Source of the DNA: Ambrosia x helenae
Taxonomy: Eukaryota; Streptophyta; Magnoliopsida; Asterales; Asteraceae
Assembly: GCA_030844895.1 (NCBI GenBank)
Contig: CM061229.1
Span: forward strand, 495,162-559,161
DNA: 64,000 nt
Reading direction: 5' to 3'
Shown one piece after another: positions 40,962 to 52,802 of this stretch. The notes beneath the pieces were generated by a model. That model searched no databases. It had not been told where the DNA came from and worked only from the letters and a program-made list of their open reading frames with translations. The translations under genes were made by a program, and so were the position numbers. Positions within the stretch are counted from its first letter, which is position 1. Every line of letters begins with the position of its first letter.

Positions 40962-41578
40962 TGATATATACATTATCAATTATGGTCTTAAACTGACTGA
41001 TTAATCTGTCAAAGTTGGATGCGTATTCAATCTTGACTTTCAGTTAAGTTAGGCCATAATCTGGCCAACTTCTATCCAAAATAACTACTATGCAAGAATA
41101 TTCCATCCACCAAACAACAATATATCTATCGCTAACTAATTTAATTTATTTTTAAGTTAAATATAATATTATATTATTTATATAAATAAGCATGTTTTGA
41201 CTCACGAGCCTAATTAAGCTTGTGTATGCATGTTAGATCGAGCTCGTTAAGGTAAGCTTAGTTGATTCAAGCATTTAGCAATATTTTGTAGTGAACTATT
41301 CATCTCGTGTGGTCCCTTCCATCCTTAGTCCTCTTCATCCATATATCGTAGAGAGGAAAAATGACATAATCAGGTTTCGTTTAAGATGTATGGTTAGGAT
41401 GGCTTAGGTGAGCTTTAGATAGGAGAGAGGGGACGAATATTGTAGGTGATTAGAGGTGTTTTCTCTCTTCTATTGATCTCTATATATACATCCAATATGA
41501 AACCCTATTTATGATACTTACGTGTAATAACTTTTGTCAAATAATTATATATTAAATCGTAGGGGTATTTAGGTTAAT
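39697..41578. other. Intergenic sequence
   Basis: AT-rich. An (AAT)n microsatellite lies at about 40925-40960. At 40200-40640, CAGCTACAGCTACC-like words and AAACATACCC / GTTTGGTTG words in both orientations suggest an eroded MITE, but I could not fix its borders. No genes seen. Confidence 0.4.
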
Positions 41579-42194
41579 GTAGAAATTTAGGGTTTGAATA
41601 TAAGAAAAAATAATCTGATCTCAAGAACAACAACAATCCACAACAAAGAATATGAGAAATAGCGACAAAACAGGTGACAAAAATATTATTAAACCAACCT
41701 AAATCGTGACCCCCAAATACCCAAGAACTTGCTAATACACAAGTTCAAAGAACAATACAGAGTTTAAGAGATTCAACTGATTGTTCAGATCGGTTGAAAC
41801 CTTATAGAGAATACAGAAATAGAAATGATAAGTAAACCTTACAGACTTATACAACCCCTAATACAAAAATAAGATGAAGATCAGAGAGACGGTTGTTGTT
41901 TGAGAAAAGGGACAAAAGTTGTGAATGAATAATAAAATATCTTCTGATAAGCCTTTATATACCACAACCCTAAAAGAGTCTTCTCGAACATCAAGTTGGA
42001 CAGCTGGACCATGGGCTCAATATTGGACTCCTAACTTGAGCCTTTATAACTTGTACAATTAGGCTATATGAGTTTAGCCTAAACAAACCTCACAAACCTT
42101 TTAAGCCCAAAATAATAAAATGAATAATAAAAGATTATATAAACCCATTAATAGAATATGTTTAATATTTGAATTAATATTATATATTTCAACA
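41579..42194 (-). repeat. 3' LTR of Copia-C
   Basis: Ends in CAACA at 42194 beside the polypurine tract. On minus it starts TGTTGAAATATATAATATT. The plus-start border is tentative. No partner LTR is present for comparison. Confidence 0.5.
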
Positions 42195-42206
42195 TACCCC
42201 CTTCAT

Positions 42207-42650
42207 TCAAATATTAAACAAATATTTCAACTTTAACTTTTCACAAAAAACTTTGTGTTGCTGAATTGTTAAACCCTTAGTAAAGCCATCAACAACTTGG
42301 TTTTCAGAATTAACTTTTATAACTTGTATAATTCCAACAACTATTTTTTCTCTTAAAAAATGTATATCAAGTTCAAAGTGCTTAATCCTGTCATAAAACA
42401 CAGGATTATTTGCTATTGTAATAGCTAATTTGCTATCACAATACAGCTTAAGAGGCAAATCACAAACCCTTAATTTTGACAATATATTTCTGAGCCATAT
42501 CAGCTCACAAGTAGCACTACACATAGCCCTGTATTCAGCTTCTGCTGAAAATCTGGATATAGTGCTTTGTTTATTACTTTTCCAGTAAATCAGTGAATCT
42601 CCCAAAAAAATACAAAATCCTGTTACAGATTTTCTAGTATCCAGGCATTT
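42207..42650 (-). pseudogene. Copia-C RNase H
   Basis: The frame reads DSLIYWKSNKQSTISRFSAE, AEYRAMCSATCELIWLRN, LKLYCDSKLAITIANNPVFY, KHFELDIHFLREKIVVG and ENQVVDGFTKGL. These are the RNase H blocks of Copia polyproteins, with the EAEYR and CDSK acidic residues kept. The upstream SDADWAKC block lies in another frame at about 42620-42670. It degrades the RNA template. Confidence 0.82.
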
Positions 42651-42831
42651 AGCCCAGTCAGCACCTACAAAACATAAAGTTTAAACTCCTTTCCAGGACT
42701 GAATACTATTCCATTTTCAAGATACATCTTTAAATATCTTAATAACCTTAGGGCTATTTTAAGATGTCCTGAATTTGGTTTGTGCATGTGTCGGCTTAAA
42801 AACTGCACAACATAACTTATATCTGATCTTG

Positions 42832-43620
42832 TCAAAGACAAGTAAATAAGCTTACCAATAAGTCTTTGATAACAGAAGTATTTTCAAGAACTTGGTCATC
42901 CTTATTACTTTTAACACTCACAATATAACTCTGTTCTATAGGAGTGTTTATAGGTTTGCATCCCATATATCCATATTCTCCAAGTAATTCCAAACAGTAT
43001 TTTCTTTGAGAAAAACAAATACTTTGTTTATCATATAATACTTCAATCCCTAAAAAATACTTATGTTTTCCAAGATCCTTGATCAAAAATTTTGAACTTA
43101 AAAAACTTTTAATTCTAGTTATTTCAGACTCACTGTTACCAGTGATAACAATATCATCCACATACACAAGTAAACAATAAAAACATCTTGTTTATTCAAA
43201 ACAAATAAAGAATAATCACATATGCTCTGCACAAACCCTATTTCTAACAATACTTTAGTTAATTTTTCATTCCATTTTTTTGGTGCCCGTTTTAGGCCAT
43301 ACAATGATTTAATCAATTTGCATACCTTATTATCACCTTTGGAACTATAACCTTCAGGTGGTAACATGTATACATCTTCAGAAATGGAACCATATAAAAA
43401 AGCATTGTTAATATCAAGTTGATAAAGTTGCCAGTTATTCTGAACAGCCAAAGAAACAACAGTTCTAACTGTTACCATTTTAACAACAAGGGAGAAGGTT
43501 TCCCCAAAATCAATACCTTCTCTTTGGTTATAACCCTTAGCTACTAACCGAGCTTTAAACCTCTCAACCTCACCATCTGCTTTATACAATCTTATAAACC
43601 CATCTACATCCTATGGGTTT
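42832..43620 (-). pseudogene. Copia-C reverse transcriptase, frameshift before YVDD
   Basis: The upper frame (43119-43589) reads VERFKARLVAKGYNQREG, NNWQLYQLDINNAFLYGS and CKLIKSLYGLKRAPKKW. Just before the catalytic motif the frame slips, and YVDDIVITGNSESEITRIKS continues in the lower frame (42832-43167) to FLIKDLGKHKYFLGIEVLYD. The single-base break at about 43150-43170 separates the fingers and palm from the active site. All key RT residues are otherwise present. Confidence 0.84.
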
Positions 43621-43929
43621 CCTACCACTAGGTAAATCAGTCATGACCCCATGTTTTGTTCCTATACAATGCTTCCATTTCATTGTTCATTGCTTCAACC
43701 CATCTAGGGTCTTTAGCAACTTCACAATAGGAAGTAGGTTCAACATTTTTGTCTAACACAGAAACAAAACACAAATTTTCACTAGACAGTTTAAAGTAAT
43801 TGACTACCTTTTCTATACCATAATTTACCTTCCCATCTACTACAAACTGATCATACTTTCTAGGAAAATTAGATATCCTAGATGACTTTCTAATGTTACT
43901 TCCCTCAGATGGGTCCGACTCAACATTTG

Positions 43930-45267
43930 GTTAACCTGCATCATGGCAAGCCTTATCAGGATTACTTCCACCATAACTACTCTCAACCTGACCAGGATCA
44001 GATTGTTCAGTAGTTATAGGAGCCTCTTCTGATTGCTTACTAGCTAGGTCTACATGAGTCTCTTTGGTTCCCTTTTCATCATTGGGAAGCTTGTTTTCCT
44101 CAGTCATTTGATTAATTTCAGTGTCAAAAAAATTTAAATGATTTACACAACTATTTTCAAAATCAGTCACATTTTTAGATCAGTTTTAAAAGGAAATATT
44201 TTTTCATAGAATCTTACATCTCTTGAATATTGAAATTGTTTAGTTTCTAAATTTCATAGTTTATATCCCTTTTAAAACTAGAATAACCAACAAGAACACA
44301 TTTTTCTGCACAACTAGTAAATTTATCATGTTCATCTAAAATTGTACCAAAACAAGGACACCCAAAAATTTCCAAATGACTGAGGTTGGGAGGGAACCCA
44401 TAAACAATCTCATAAGGACTTTTACCTAGTAACACAGAAGAAGGAACCCTGTTTATAAGATAAGTAGCAGTTAAAATACACTCAGACTAGAAATTAAGAG
44501 GTAACCCACTTTGGAACAGCAATGTCCTAGCCATGTTTAAAAGGTTCCGGTGTTTTCTCTCCACAACCCCATTCTGTTGTGGAGTGTAGACACAACTAGT
44601 TTGATGTATTATTCCATTTTTATTACAAATATTACTCTTTTGGTGATTAACAAATTTTGTTCCATTATCACTCTTAAAAATCTTAACAGATTTTTTAAAC
44701 TGAGTTTTTTAGCATTTCATAAAAGATCATCAAATTATCAAAGACATCACTTTTATTTTTCAAAAGATAACACCAAACAGTTCTGGAAAAATCATCAACT
44801 ATGGTTAGAAAATACTTAAAACCTTCTTTACTTGTTACCTTATAAGGCCCCCAAACATGTAAATGAACAACATCACCTATTTCTTTAGTTTTATGATCAC
44901 TTAAAGGAAAAGGTAATCTAGTTTGTTTAGCCTTATGGCAAATTTCACAAGGTTCTGAATCAATTTTCTTAATATCCAGGCTATCTTTTAACACTGCCAG
45001 TACTTGATCAAATGGATGACCAAGCCTGTTGTGCCATAAGTTGGATTCATTAACACTATTAAAACAAAAATTTTCAAAACTTACACTAGCTCCTACAAAG
45101 TACCACCCATCACTCTGCCTACTAGTCACCAGGGTTTTCTGGCATCTGGAATCCTGAATATAACACTTATTTTCATTAAATAATACAGAAAGCCTACTAT
45201 CTCTAGCAAGCTTATGTACAAACATCAAGTTAACACAATAATCAGTAACAAGAAAAACATCAAACAA
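43930..45267 (-). pseudogene. Copia-C GAG-pre-integrase, integrase and linker
   Basis: From 45267 leftward: VTDYCVNLMFVHKLARDSRL, the HHCC finger LWHNRLGHPFDQVL ... PCEICHKAKQTRLPF, then VVHLHVWGPYKVTSKEG. Copia-B has HLDVWGP at this point; here the first catalytic Asp is His. The second Asp (SDNGTKF) and the Glu (QNGVVERKH) are kept in another frame near 44560-44690. A Trp-to-stop change lies near 44486 (TAG). The frame resumes as LLGKSPYEIVYGFPPNLSHL and CVLVGYS, then an acidic linker (43931-44170). It is dead through substitution, frameshift and stop. Confidence 0.82.
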
Positions 45268-46213
45268 AGTTACATTTTCATATATTTTAATATCTCCAAT
45301 TTTAGTAACTTTGGCACTAGTGCTATTGGGATGTTTGACTTCTTAGTCATAACTAGAAACATCAACACAGTTAAACATACCCTTTTCATTATTTGTCATG
45401 TGTTGGTTGGCATTAGGATCTGTTATCAACCTTTTGTTATAAAATCTTTTGTAAACTTTGAACAACATGACAATTTTTTAATTACTTTTTCAAGATTAAC
45501 AAGACAAGACATACTTGAGAAACCTGAAATGTTCACACTCTTACCTCCAACATTGGGGTTTTGTGAATCACTTCCACCATTCTCACTTATCAGATTTAGA
45601 ATCTTTGAAATCTGTTCAGAAGAAAAAGGAACACCAGCAGTAGAACAAGCAAGATGAACAGAATGTTTAACATTGCAGACATTATTAGTCATGTTGGACC
45701 TAACATTTTGACTAACGGGTTTCTTTTTGTACCCTGGGGGATATCCAACTAACTCATAGCATCTATCAACTGTGTGTCCAATAATGTTACAATGTGTACC
45801 TTTTACCTCTATTGAGTTTTCTTCTATTAACAAAACTTTGATTTGTTTTAGACATAAAAGAAACATTTTGAGTTTTAGAAGTAACACTAGAATTTCTATG
45901 TGATTCTTCCCTAGATACAATAGCAAAAGCATTTTTCAAAGTAGGAATAGGATCACTAGTTAACATATTGGTCCTCACAGGTTGATAGATGTCATCTATA
46001 ACCCCATTAAGAACTACATAAGTTTTATTAATGAATTAAAGTCATTAAAATCTTTTGCAACTTGACAAGTACAACTAGTCAATTGAACAATAGCATCAAA
46101 CTACTTCCACATAGTATTCAACTTGTGATAATACTATGCTACAGTACTATCACTTTGTCTAACATAATTTATCATTTGATACAGACTAAAAACTACAGAA
46201 CCATCAACCCTAT
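45268..46213 (-). pseudogene. Copia-C gag, partial
   Basis: The frame has PTLKNAFAIVSREESHRNSS followed by the nucleocapsid region, where GTHCNIIGHTVDRC lacks the first Cys of the CX2CX4HX4C knuckle (Copia-B has CTHCNKNGHTVDKC). Upstream, RVDGSVVFSLYQMIN lies against the right border at 46213, matching NKVDGSVVFGLYQKIN of Copia-B. Everything N-terminal to this is missing because of the Gypsy insertion. Confidence 0.78.
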
Positions 46214-47270
46214 TGTTGGTGGTGAAATTCTTAGGATATTATTTACTTGTGTTCTTTATTTGACATATTCAGGATACTAAAGGCTATGTCGAGTTCAAGA
46301 TATAACTAAGTATTATCCTGTGTACACCCATGATTTGATTTTTTGAAAATCATTCAGAGGTTTGGAACAAAGAAGAAGAGAGAAGGAGATGTACCTTTCA
46401 AAAGAGGCTTGGTGTGGTTTTAAAGGCAGGATGGTTTCTGTAAATATAGGAAATGAATGGATAAGTGTAAGGGTCATCCCATAATTATTGGCTAGGATAT
46501 AGCTACAGATCAATTCTGTCAGACGTCACATCAGGAGATAAGTATGAAAAAAATCTTACCGTTGGGATATTAACGGTAACATTTTTTGGTGACAATTGTT
46601 GGTGGTGAAATTCTTCGGATATTATTTACTTATGTTCTTTATTTGACATCTTCAGGATACTAAAGGCTATGTCGGGTTCAGGATATAACTGAGTATTATC
46701 CTATGTACATCCTGAGGATGGACAAACAGACTATCTTGAAATAATTCGAATGCAGATAAACTTGGACGACAATAGCTCTTGACTGGGTCTTGCTGGATTC
46801 TCGGAGGACTTGGTTACTGAACGTTGAAGCTCATGTGATCGTGGGATAGCTTCAAACGGCTAGTGGACTTGGTAGTTGCAATCCCGAATATCTCGGGATG
46901 GTAGTTGTAACTTCTTACTATAAAAAGATATGTGTTATGGACGATTGTAGGACACTTGTGATCTGCTATTCTTTCTCTCTTTAAGCTCAAACACACTCAC
47001 AACACTCATTGTAACTCTAGCTAATCGTCCATTTCATTTCCAAAGTTGTACTTTTCATTTTTCATTAATATAAACAACGAAGGCAGGAGCTTAGACTCCT
47101 CCCGAGGTTTTGTGCCGGCGATCATCATTGATCAAGGGTTTTCCTCGTACATCAAGTGTTCTTGTGTTGATTTATTTTATTTCTGTTTAATCATTTCGTT
47201 TCATCCTAGACAGTTCCATCTTGAGGATACAACTGTCTGTTTTTCATTGTTGTTTTGGTAAAAAATTATC
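46214..47270 (+). mobile_element. Gypsy remnant E1 (5' LTR stub, 3' interior, 3' LTR)
   Basis: TGTTGGTGGTGAAATTCTT occurs at 46214 and again at 46597. The first copy keeps about 108 bp of the LTR start and stops near GTGTACA; after it comes 0.27 kb of interior and a polypurine-like TTTTTTGGTGACAAT directly before the second copy. The second LTR (46597 to about 47270) has CTATAAAAAG near 46918. The element is thus a deletion derivative with almost all of its interior removed. Its right edge abuts E2. Confidence 0.68.
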
Positions 47271-47742
47271 AAGTAAAAACAATTTTGTATTCCAAATTAG
47301 AAAATGTGAGGTAGAGTGCTAAAAGTGTTTATTATATTTAAAACTCAGATATATCTTAAAGATGACACGTTTAAGATATCAAAGAAATGCTTAATGACAA
47401 CTATGTTCAGGATGACAAAGGAAATGGTACGGATGGACAGTTATATTCTGAAGATGTAACTGTTCGGAACAAAGATATAATGGAAAAATATAAATGAAAT
47501 GTAACAAGACAAGAACACTCGATGTACGAGGAAACCCTTGATCAATGATGACCGCCGGCACAAAACCTCAGAAGGAGTCTAAACCTCTGCCTTTGTTTGT
47601 TAATATTAATAAAGTAAATGATTACAACTTTGGAAATGGGATGAACGAGTTGCTATGAATACAATTCAGTGTTGTGTGTGTGTGATCTTATGGAAAGTAA
47701 GAGTTTAAGTGCTTAGAAGTGTCATAGGTTCGTTCATCACAT

Positions 47743-47754
47743 CCCTATTTATAG
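47743..47754 (-). promoter_or_regulatory. TATA box of the E2 LTR
   Basis: CTATAAATAGGG on the minus strand. It fixes the direction of transcription of the LTR, opposite to the ORF at 48461. Confidence 0.6.
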
Positions 47755-48460
47755 TATAAACATTAAACAAGATATCCCTAAAAATCAGCTATGCTTTGAC
47801 TGTTTCAGCTCAACGTCTTTCTCTTTGAATAAGTTCCCAGCCGTTACATAACTTCCCTCCGAGATATTCGCCTATAGTTAATCTTGGATGGTTACATTTA
47901 GACCTCTTCTTCATCAAGGACTTGAGCTATACGTTATCTTATTCTCCTTTGACTTAGAATAGGTCAATAGAGCCGTTCGAGCAATGTCATAGGTCTTGAT
48001 GTTGTTTAAGTATACCTGCATTTACATAATATTATGATAATTCGTTAGTCCATCCCGAGGATGCACATAGGAAAATATATTGTTACATCTTGAATCCTGT
48101 TCAGCCTTTAGTATCCTGAGGATGTCACATGGTAAATACAAGCTAGTATCATCTTGAGGATTTCAGCACCAACAATTGTCCCCAAAAAATATGTTACCGT
48201 TAATATCTCAATGGTTATAATATTTTTTTAACTTGAGAATCTTATCTGATAAGCTTGATTAGATGTCTAAAAGGATGATGACGACTACAACTTAGCCAAT
48301 GATTTCGGGATGACCGTTACACATATCCTCTCTCACCGCCTATATTTACACCTTGATCATTCCTTTATAACCACATCAAGGTTATTTTCGAAAGGTATCT
48401 TTTTTCTTCTTCTTCTCTGTTTTTCTCAACCTTCAAACTTTTTTCACAAAAATTTTCAGG

Positions 48461-49308
48461 ATGAGTAAAAAATCCACAAGGGCTGCAGGTAGTATTGGAG
48501 TTCATAAGGACTTCATACAACAAAACCTGTTGAAGGAACCTGCAAATGAAGTCTGTACTTTGATAGACAAAGACATCCTAAATTTGCAAAACTCAGGGGC
48601 CTTCTCTAAATCAGCTGTATTTCGGCCATATGACCAGAATACAAAGTCTGATTTTGCATCAAAACTTTGGGTGTGATTCTTGTACCTGCCCTTTCACCTT
48701 GGTCTGAAATATCCTTTCCCTGACTTCATCAAAGAGTTTTTTGAAGTAACAGGAGTGGCATATGCTCAGGCTATGCTTGAGGTGTGGAAGATCTTAATGA
48801 TCTGTAACAAGATCATTGAGAACCATGGCATACAACTACAAATAGGGGACCTGTCTTATGTTTATAAATTGAAAACACATGGGTCAAACTGTTTTGTTCT
48901 TCAACTTATTAACAAAAAACACCCCTTTCTTGTACAATGTCATTAAGTCAAAAAGGTCTTGGAAGTCTAAATTTTTCTTTGTAAGAAGGGATTCCATCCC
49001 AGATGGAGAGAATATCCCTATATCATGGTTGAAAAGTGGTAAATATTTTTAAGATGAAAAAGGTTTTATAGTTATATCCTGAGGATATTACTAACATTCT
49101 AATAATTCTTTTTGTGTTACAGGTGCTTCTTTTACCAAGCTTGCTCCTCCTCTTTACGATTCATTCATCAAAGTTAAGAAGGTCACTGACTTATCTCAGG
49201 CAGCAAGGACCTTTGAGGCAGAAAAAAGTATTTCCACCTGCCAGGCCACCGAGATGTCTTGTAAGCATTTCCTTTTACATCCTTAGGAAACTTGAAGACA
49301 ATTTGTGA
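48461..49308 (+). pseudogene. Antisense ORF of a Tat-type Gypsy element ("putative gypsy type transposon" domain)
   Basis: From ATG at 48461 the protein reads MSKKSTRAAGSIGVHKDF, an in-frame TGA at 48674, then FLYLPFHLGLKYPFPDFI, EFFEVTGVAYAQAMLEVWK and CFVLQLI. A one-base shift near 48930 precedes SKRSWKSKFFFVRRDSIP, and an intron with acceptor TTGTGTTACAG (about 49050-49122) precedes ASFTKLAPPLYDSFIKVKK. The GL-x-YPFP-x-F block and WK-x-KFFFVRR block resemble the plant domain annotated as putative gypsy type transposon (PF04195-like, by eye). Tat-lineage elements are known to carry such extra ORFs, some antisense, between pol and the 3' LTR. A TATA-like TTTATAA lies near 48375. Function unknown; this copy is broken. 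Confidence 0.6.
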
Positions 49309-49319
49309 AAACTGCAGGT

Positions 49320-50765
49320 TCGCATACCGTGAAAATTATAGAAGAAACTTAGATACACGAAATAGGGCAATCCAGTAGGCCTAGACCGTATCCTACGGTT
49401 GAGAGCCATAGGCTAAGGCCAAGCAACTCATTCATGTCGGAAACCACAAACCGTAACCTATGGTTCTTGATCCGTAGGCTAAGGTTCAGATGTTGAATCA
49501 GGAGGAATGAACCGTAGCCTACGATTCACCAACCGTAGGCTATAGCGGGTAAATAACAAAATTATTTTTCTTATTTCTTCTACTTTATATTCGATCCTAT
49601 ACAATACTAGACTTAGCTAGTAATTCTAACGAGTTTTCCTGTGTGATCAACCCTATGTATGAACACTACGGAGATGGAGTGATGATCAAGTACATCTGAA
49701 GAACCAAACACAAACGAATCTCATGTTCAACGCTTCCGCATAATTCTTTGTAAATTGTAACCGATCATAGTGGATTTCTTAGCGTGTGAACTCTTAGTGC
49801 ACGTGACACGAATCATAAACTAGTATTTTTATTTGACTTTGTTATAGTTAAGCTATATCATTAAAAGTTTTAATAATTCCATATTTTTATAAGTCTTTAA
49901 TTACATAAATTAAGGATAAATACCCATTTATTTAAGACGGGTCTTACAATACACATACATATGACCATGGTTAAATCTAACTTAGACATACACTTGTATC
50001 TTTCATATTTGAGAGTTTATTTGGCTTAAAGCTTTAGTGTAAAACATGTTATTTTGGGTGAACTTTGATAAGTTAATATATGAAATGAAAGAAAATATAG
50101 GTTTTTATACCTCTAGCCTAAGCTAGTTTTGAATGAGTTAAAGAAAGAAAGGAGATTCCAAGAGTCCAAGTTGTGATCAAGCTTCTAGTTCCCTTGGGAT
50201 GGTGGTTCTTGGCTTGAAAGAGAATTGTAAGGGATGGTGATGGTGAACCGAAATATAGACGGGTGGAAAGGGGGGATTTGTGACTTAGTAAGTTGAATGG
50301 TGTAAATAGAATGAAGGTGGTGGTGGTTCGGTTTTATAGGGCCGAAGAGAGAGTGTGTGTGTGAGAGAGAGAGAGGAGTTTATTTTGGGAAGATCAACTC
50401 CTATTAATCCAAGTGATTAGAGAATCTTGCCTTATTATTGATTAGTCCATCTTTATGTCTTAATCCCTCATGGTTTGACACTTGAATGGTGACATGGTAC
50501 ATCATTAAGGTTGATATATTATCTATATGCAAAACCATGATGTGATTCCTTGGATATATTAGGGCCGAAACATGGAAGGGTGGGGAGGTTTATTTGTGGC
50601 TAATAATCTTTCATGTGTTGTAGTGTTAAGTAGAGTGCATGCCATATTAGTGTAAGATCATGGTTTATAATGCTTGACAAGGTTGATTAGTCACATAACT
50701 TACATCCATTACACATCAGTTGTGTTCACTAACTAAATGATTTTCGCTTAGATTTGATTAGATGG

Positions 50766-50810
<45 letters not shown>

Positions 50811-51820
50811 AGAGGGGGCGGAGAGTGCATGAAACAAGGAGAGGGGGACGATTAATAAGGAAGGTCAACCATTATCAATATTAGTGACAAAAGATTATTT
50901 CTAATTCTATGATTAGTCTTTTTAGTGTTAATCTTTTAACATTGTTTCAACTCCTTTGATTGATTTGGATGTAATATGGATAGCTTGTGTAGTAAATCTA
51001 GGTTACATGGAGGCAAAAGAGAAAGTGATGGTGATGATATAGGGGCCGGAGATCAAGAGGGAGGGGGCGGCGGTTTGGGAAAACCGAAAAAAGGGAGAGG
51101 GAAAAGTGGTGTCTTGGCTAATTTGGGTAGTCCAATACCTTGATTTCTTGAACCATAAGAATCTTTCCTAATATGATGTGACGAAATGGAGCCTTGTAAG
51201 AAAAAGAATAGAGTTTACTTGTGGTGGGGTTTGGGCCGGTTTTTAGAGGGTTCTAGGTAGCTAATTGTAGTTAGTTAGACAACATAGATCTAAGATTGAT
51301 TAAAGTAACTTCTATATTAGTTTAAGGTGTCATTTCTTTTGATTTGATTAAGCATTGCATGCTTGCATGGAGTTTAGTGTTCACTTGATTGTTCTTAGCA
51401 TAAAATACATGCATGCGTTGGGTTTAAGTTTCTCTATCTTTTTGTAACTAGTTATATATATATATACACACACATATACATACATTCATGTGTATTCAAA
51501 CTTTCTAAGTTTGTTGAGTATTATCTTGTTGATTATCACGTTGTTTTCCCATGCATAAGTTAAGGTAAAATAACTACATATGCACTTGAATAAAATTGTC
51601 GAATTCGATTTGTTTAAAAAATATAAGATTGTCACCATTGTTCGTGATAGCAAGCGAAGCACGTGAAACCAGTGATCATTTAAATCACTATTTGTATAAA
51701 TTTGCTTTTGCTTGACTTTTGGAGGACACAACTATAAAATTATGTCTAATGCACTAATAAAAATATTGACTCGGCTAGTAAGTGTACGACTTTTGACCTG
51801 GTAAATTGACGGGTGTCACA
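49320..51820 (-). mobile_element. Gypsy-type LTR or 3' region, right border clear
   Basis: The right end, GGTAAATTGACGGGTGTCACA at 51820 (shown in part by its last 13 bases), matches the end of the solo LTR at 22044 (GGCGGGTGTCACA). The block has the same layout as that LTR: GGTGGTGGTGG-rich sequence followed by TTTTATAGGG (minus TATA CCCTATAAAA near 50335). The left border is not recognisable; no TGTCACACCCC start is found. Microsatellites (TA)n at 50768-50808 and (GA)n near 50350 lie within. No coding sequence. Confidence 0.55.
49380..49555. repeat. Cluster of quasi-palindromic CCGTAGGCTACGG words
   Basis: About six variants occur within 175 bp: CCGTATCCTACGG, CCATAGGCTAAGG, CCGTAACCTATGG, CCGTAGGCTAAGG, CCGTAGCCTACG and CCGTAGGCTATAG, spaced roughly 20-45 bp. 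They alternate in orientation and lie beside the Gypsy LTR. I do not know what they do. Confidence 0.6.
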
Positions 51821-52616
51821 ATAAGTTTGGACATGTGTCATTCACTAGGGTCATCTGTTTTTTTTTCCCGTCTCTTTCTTCAACTTAATTATGAATATTT
51901 ATCTTTTAATTAAAGATATTATTTTTCGTACCTAATTAAGAATTCTTTTCTTTTAATAAACATATTATTTCTTTCTAACTTACCTAGTTATAAATATATA
52001 TTTTTTTAATTAAAGATAGTTATTATATTTATAACCAATTATATTTATAACCAAATAAATTTAATATAAAATTAATTATTACTACTTTAAATAAACTAAA
52101 ATTCTTTTACCTAAAAACTTCACTAAATTTAAACTTATGTAAGCTAAAATACTAAAAATGAAAAATATTGAAGATATTTTATAAGTGATATGTAAAAATT
52201 TTCAAATACTTGATGTGGTTGGATATTAAATAATATTAAAAATACAATATGTTAAATAATAATAAAGAAAAACAGGTGCTATTAAAAAAATCAAAGTTAA
52301 TTAACCATTTGAATTTTTCTTAATTACTTAACAAAATATATAATTGTCATGTTGATGTTCATTTTTTAAATACATACCTTAACGAATGTATATGTTAACA
52401 AATTACAATACATTTTATTCTATTAGTATAATACACAATTTTTTTCCCATAAATGTATATGTTTTCAACCATAAATGCGTATGTTTTCTTAAACATAATT
52501 TTTTTGTTAATGAAATAACATTACATTACATTTATCAATTCGTGTAATACACGGGATTTTAACATAGTATAATATATCTAATTATAGCCAATTTATTCAA
52601 CAAAGAAAAACAATAA
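51821..52616. other. AT-rich spacer with Helitron-like end
   Basis: No coding pattern. TCGTGTAATACACGGGATTTT near 52545 (hairpin CGTGTAATACACG) followed by AACATAGT resembles a decayed Helitron 3' end. A second copy with TCGTGTAATACACAGG lies near 52835, each followed by the same TAATATA...ATAGCCAATTTATTCAACAAA (shown in part). Confidence 0.4.
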
Positions 52617-52802
52617 CTAAATTGAACTTTCTTCGTCAGCTAGACTGAAGATCGATCGTCACATATCGGAGAAATGTTTTGAGAACACTGGTATACTTTG
52701 TGGGTGCCTAATGAAATTTATCGGATCAACTTCTTAAAATTCTCTCTCTTCCAGTACCCTTTCCCCCTAAACACTAGCTTCTTCATAACTACCCTTTCCA
52801 AC
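52617..52802 (-). pseudogene. Copy of the 3' end of the berberine-bridge-like gene
   Basis: This segment matches 58886-59097, the last coding part and 3' flank of the oxidase gene, over almost its whole length. It encodes VGKGSYEEASV followed by a stop, KRENFKKLIR-like sequence and PTKYTSVF-like sequence in shifted frames. About 20 bp are deleted between two GTTGAT words. Flanking TTTATTCAACAAAG is shared with the 3' flank at 58865. It is a partial duplication without start or promoter. Confidence 0.8.

Larger units (their letters stand above)
41579..46213 (-). mobile_element. Copia-C: truncated Ty1/copia element related to Copia-B
   Basis: The minus strand carries gag (part), protease region, integrase, RT and RNase H with the same motif order and similar wording as Copia-B. 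The 3' LTR ends TATATTTCAACA at 42194, next to the polypurine tract (minus AATGAAGGGGGTA). The LTR's far border is uncertain; TGTAGAAATTTAGGG at 41579 is a candidate. The right side is cut at 46213 by a Gypsy LTR, so the start of gag, the primer-binding site and the 5' LTR are absent. Confidence 0.82.
47271..49310 (-). mobile_element. Gypsy remnant E2 (Tat-type 3' end)
   Basis: The 3' LTR occupies about 47271-48174 and starts on the minus strand with TGTTGGTGCTGAAATCC, preceded by TTTTTTGGGGACAAT (48175-48190), the polypurine tract. A minus-strand TATA CTATAAATAGGG lies at 47743-47754. It is a relative of E1 placed head to head, with shared blocks such as TTTTGTGCCGGCG and ATCATTGATCAAGGG. 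Interior sequence of about 1.1 kb carries a plus-strand ORF that is antisense to the element. Confidence 0.68.

Noticed and set aside
48175..48190. GTCCCC-type sequence after CAACA read as a primer-binding site of a plus-strand element.
   Set aside because: The TATA box on the minus strand and the polypurine form TTTTTTGGGGACAAT on that strand fit a minus-strand 3' LTR better.
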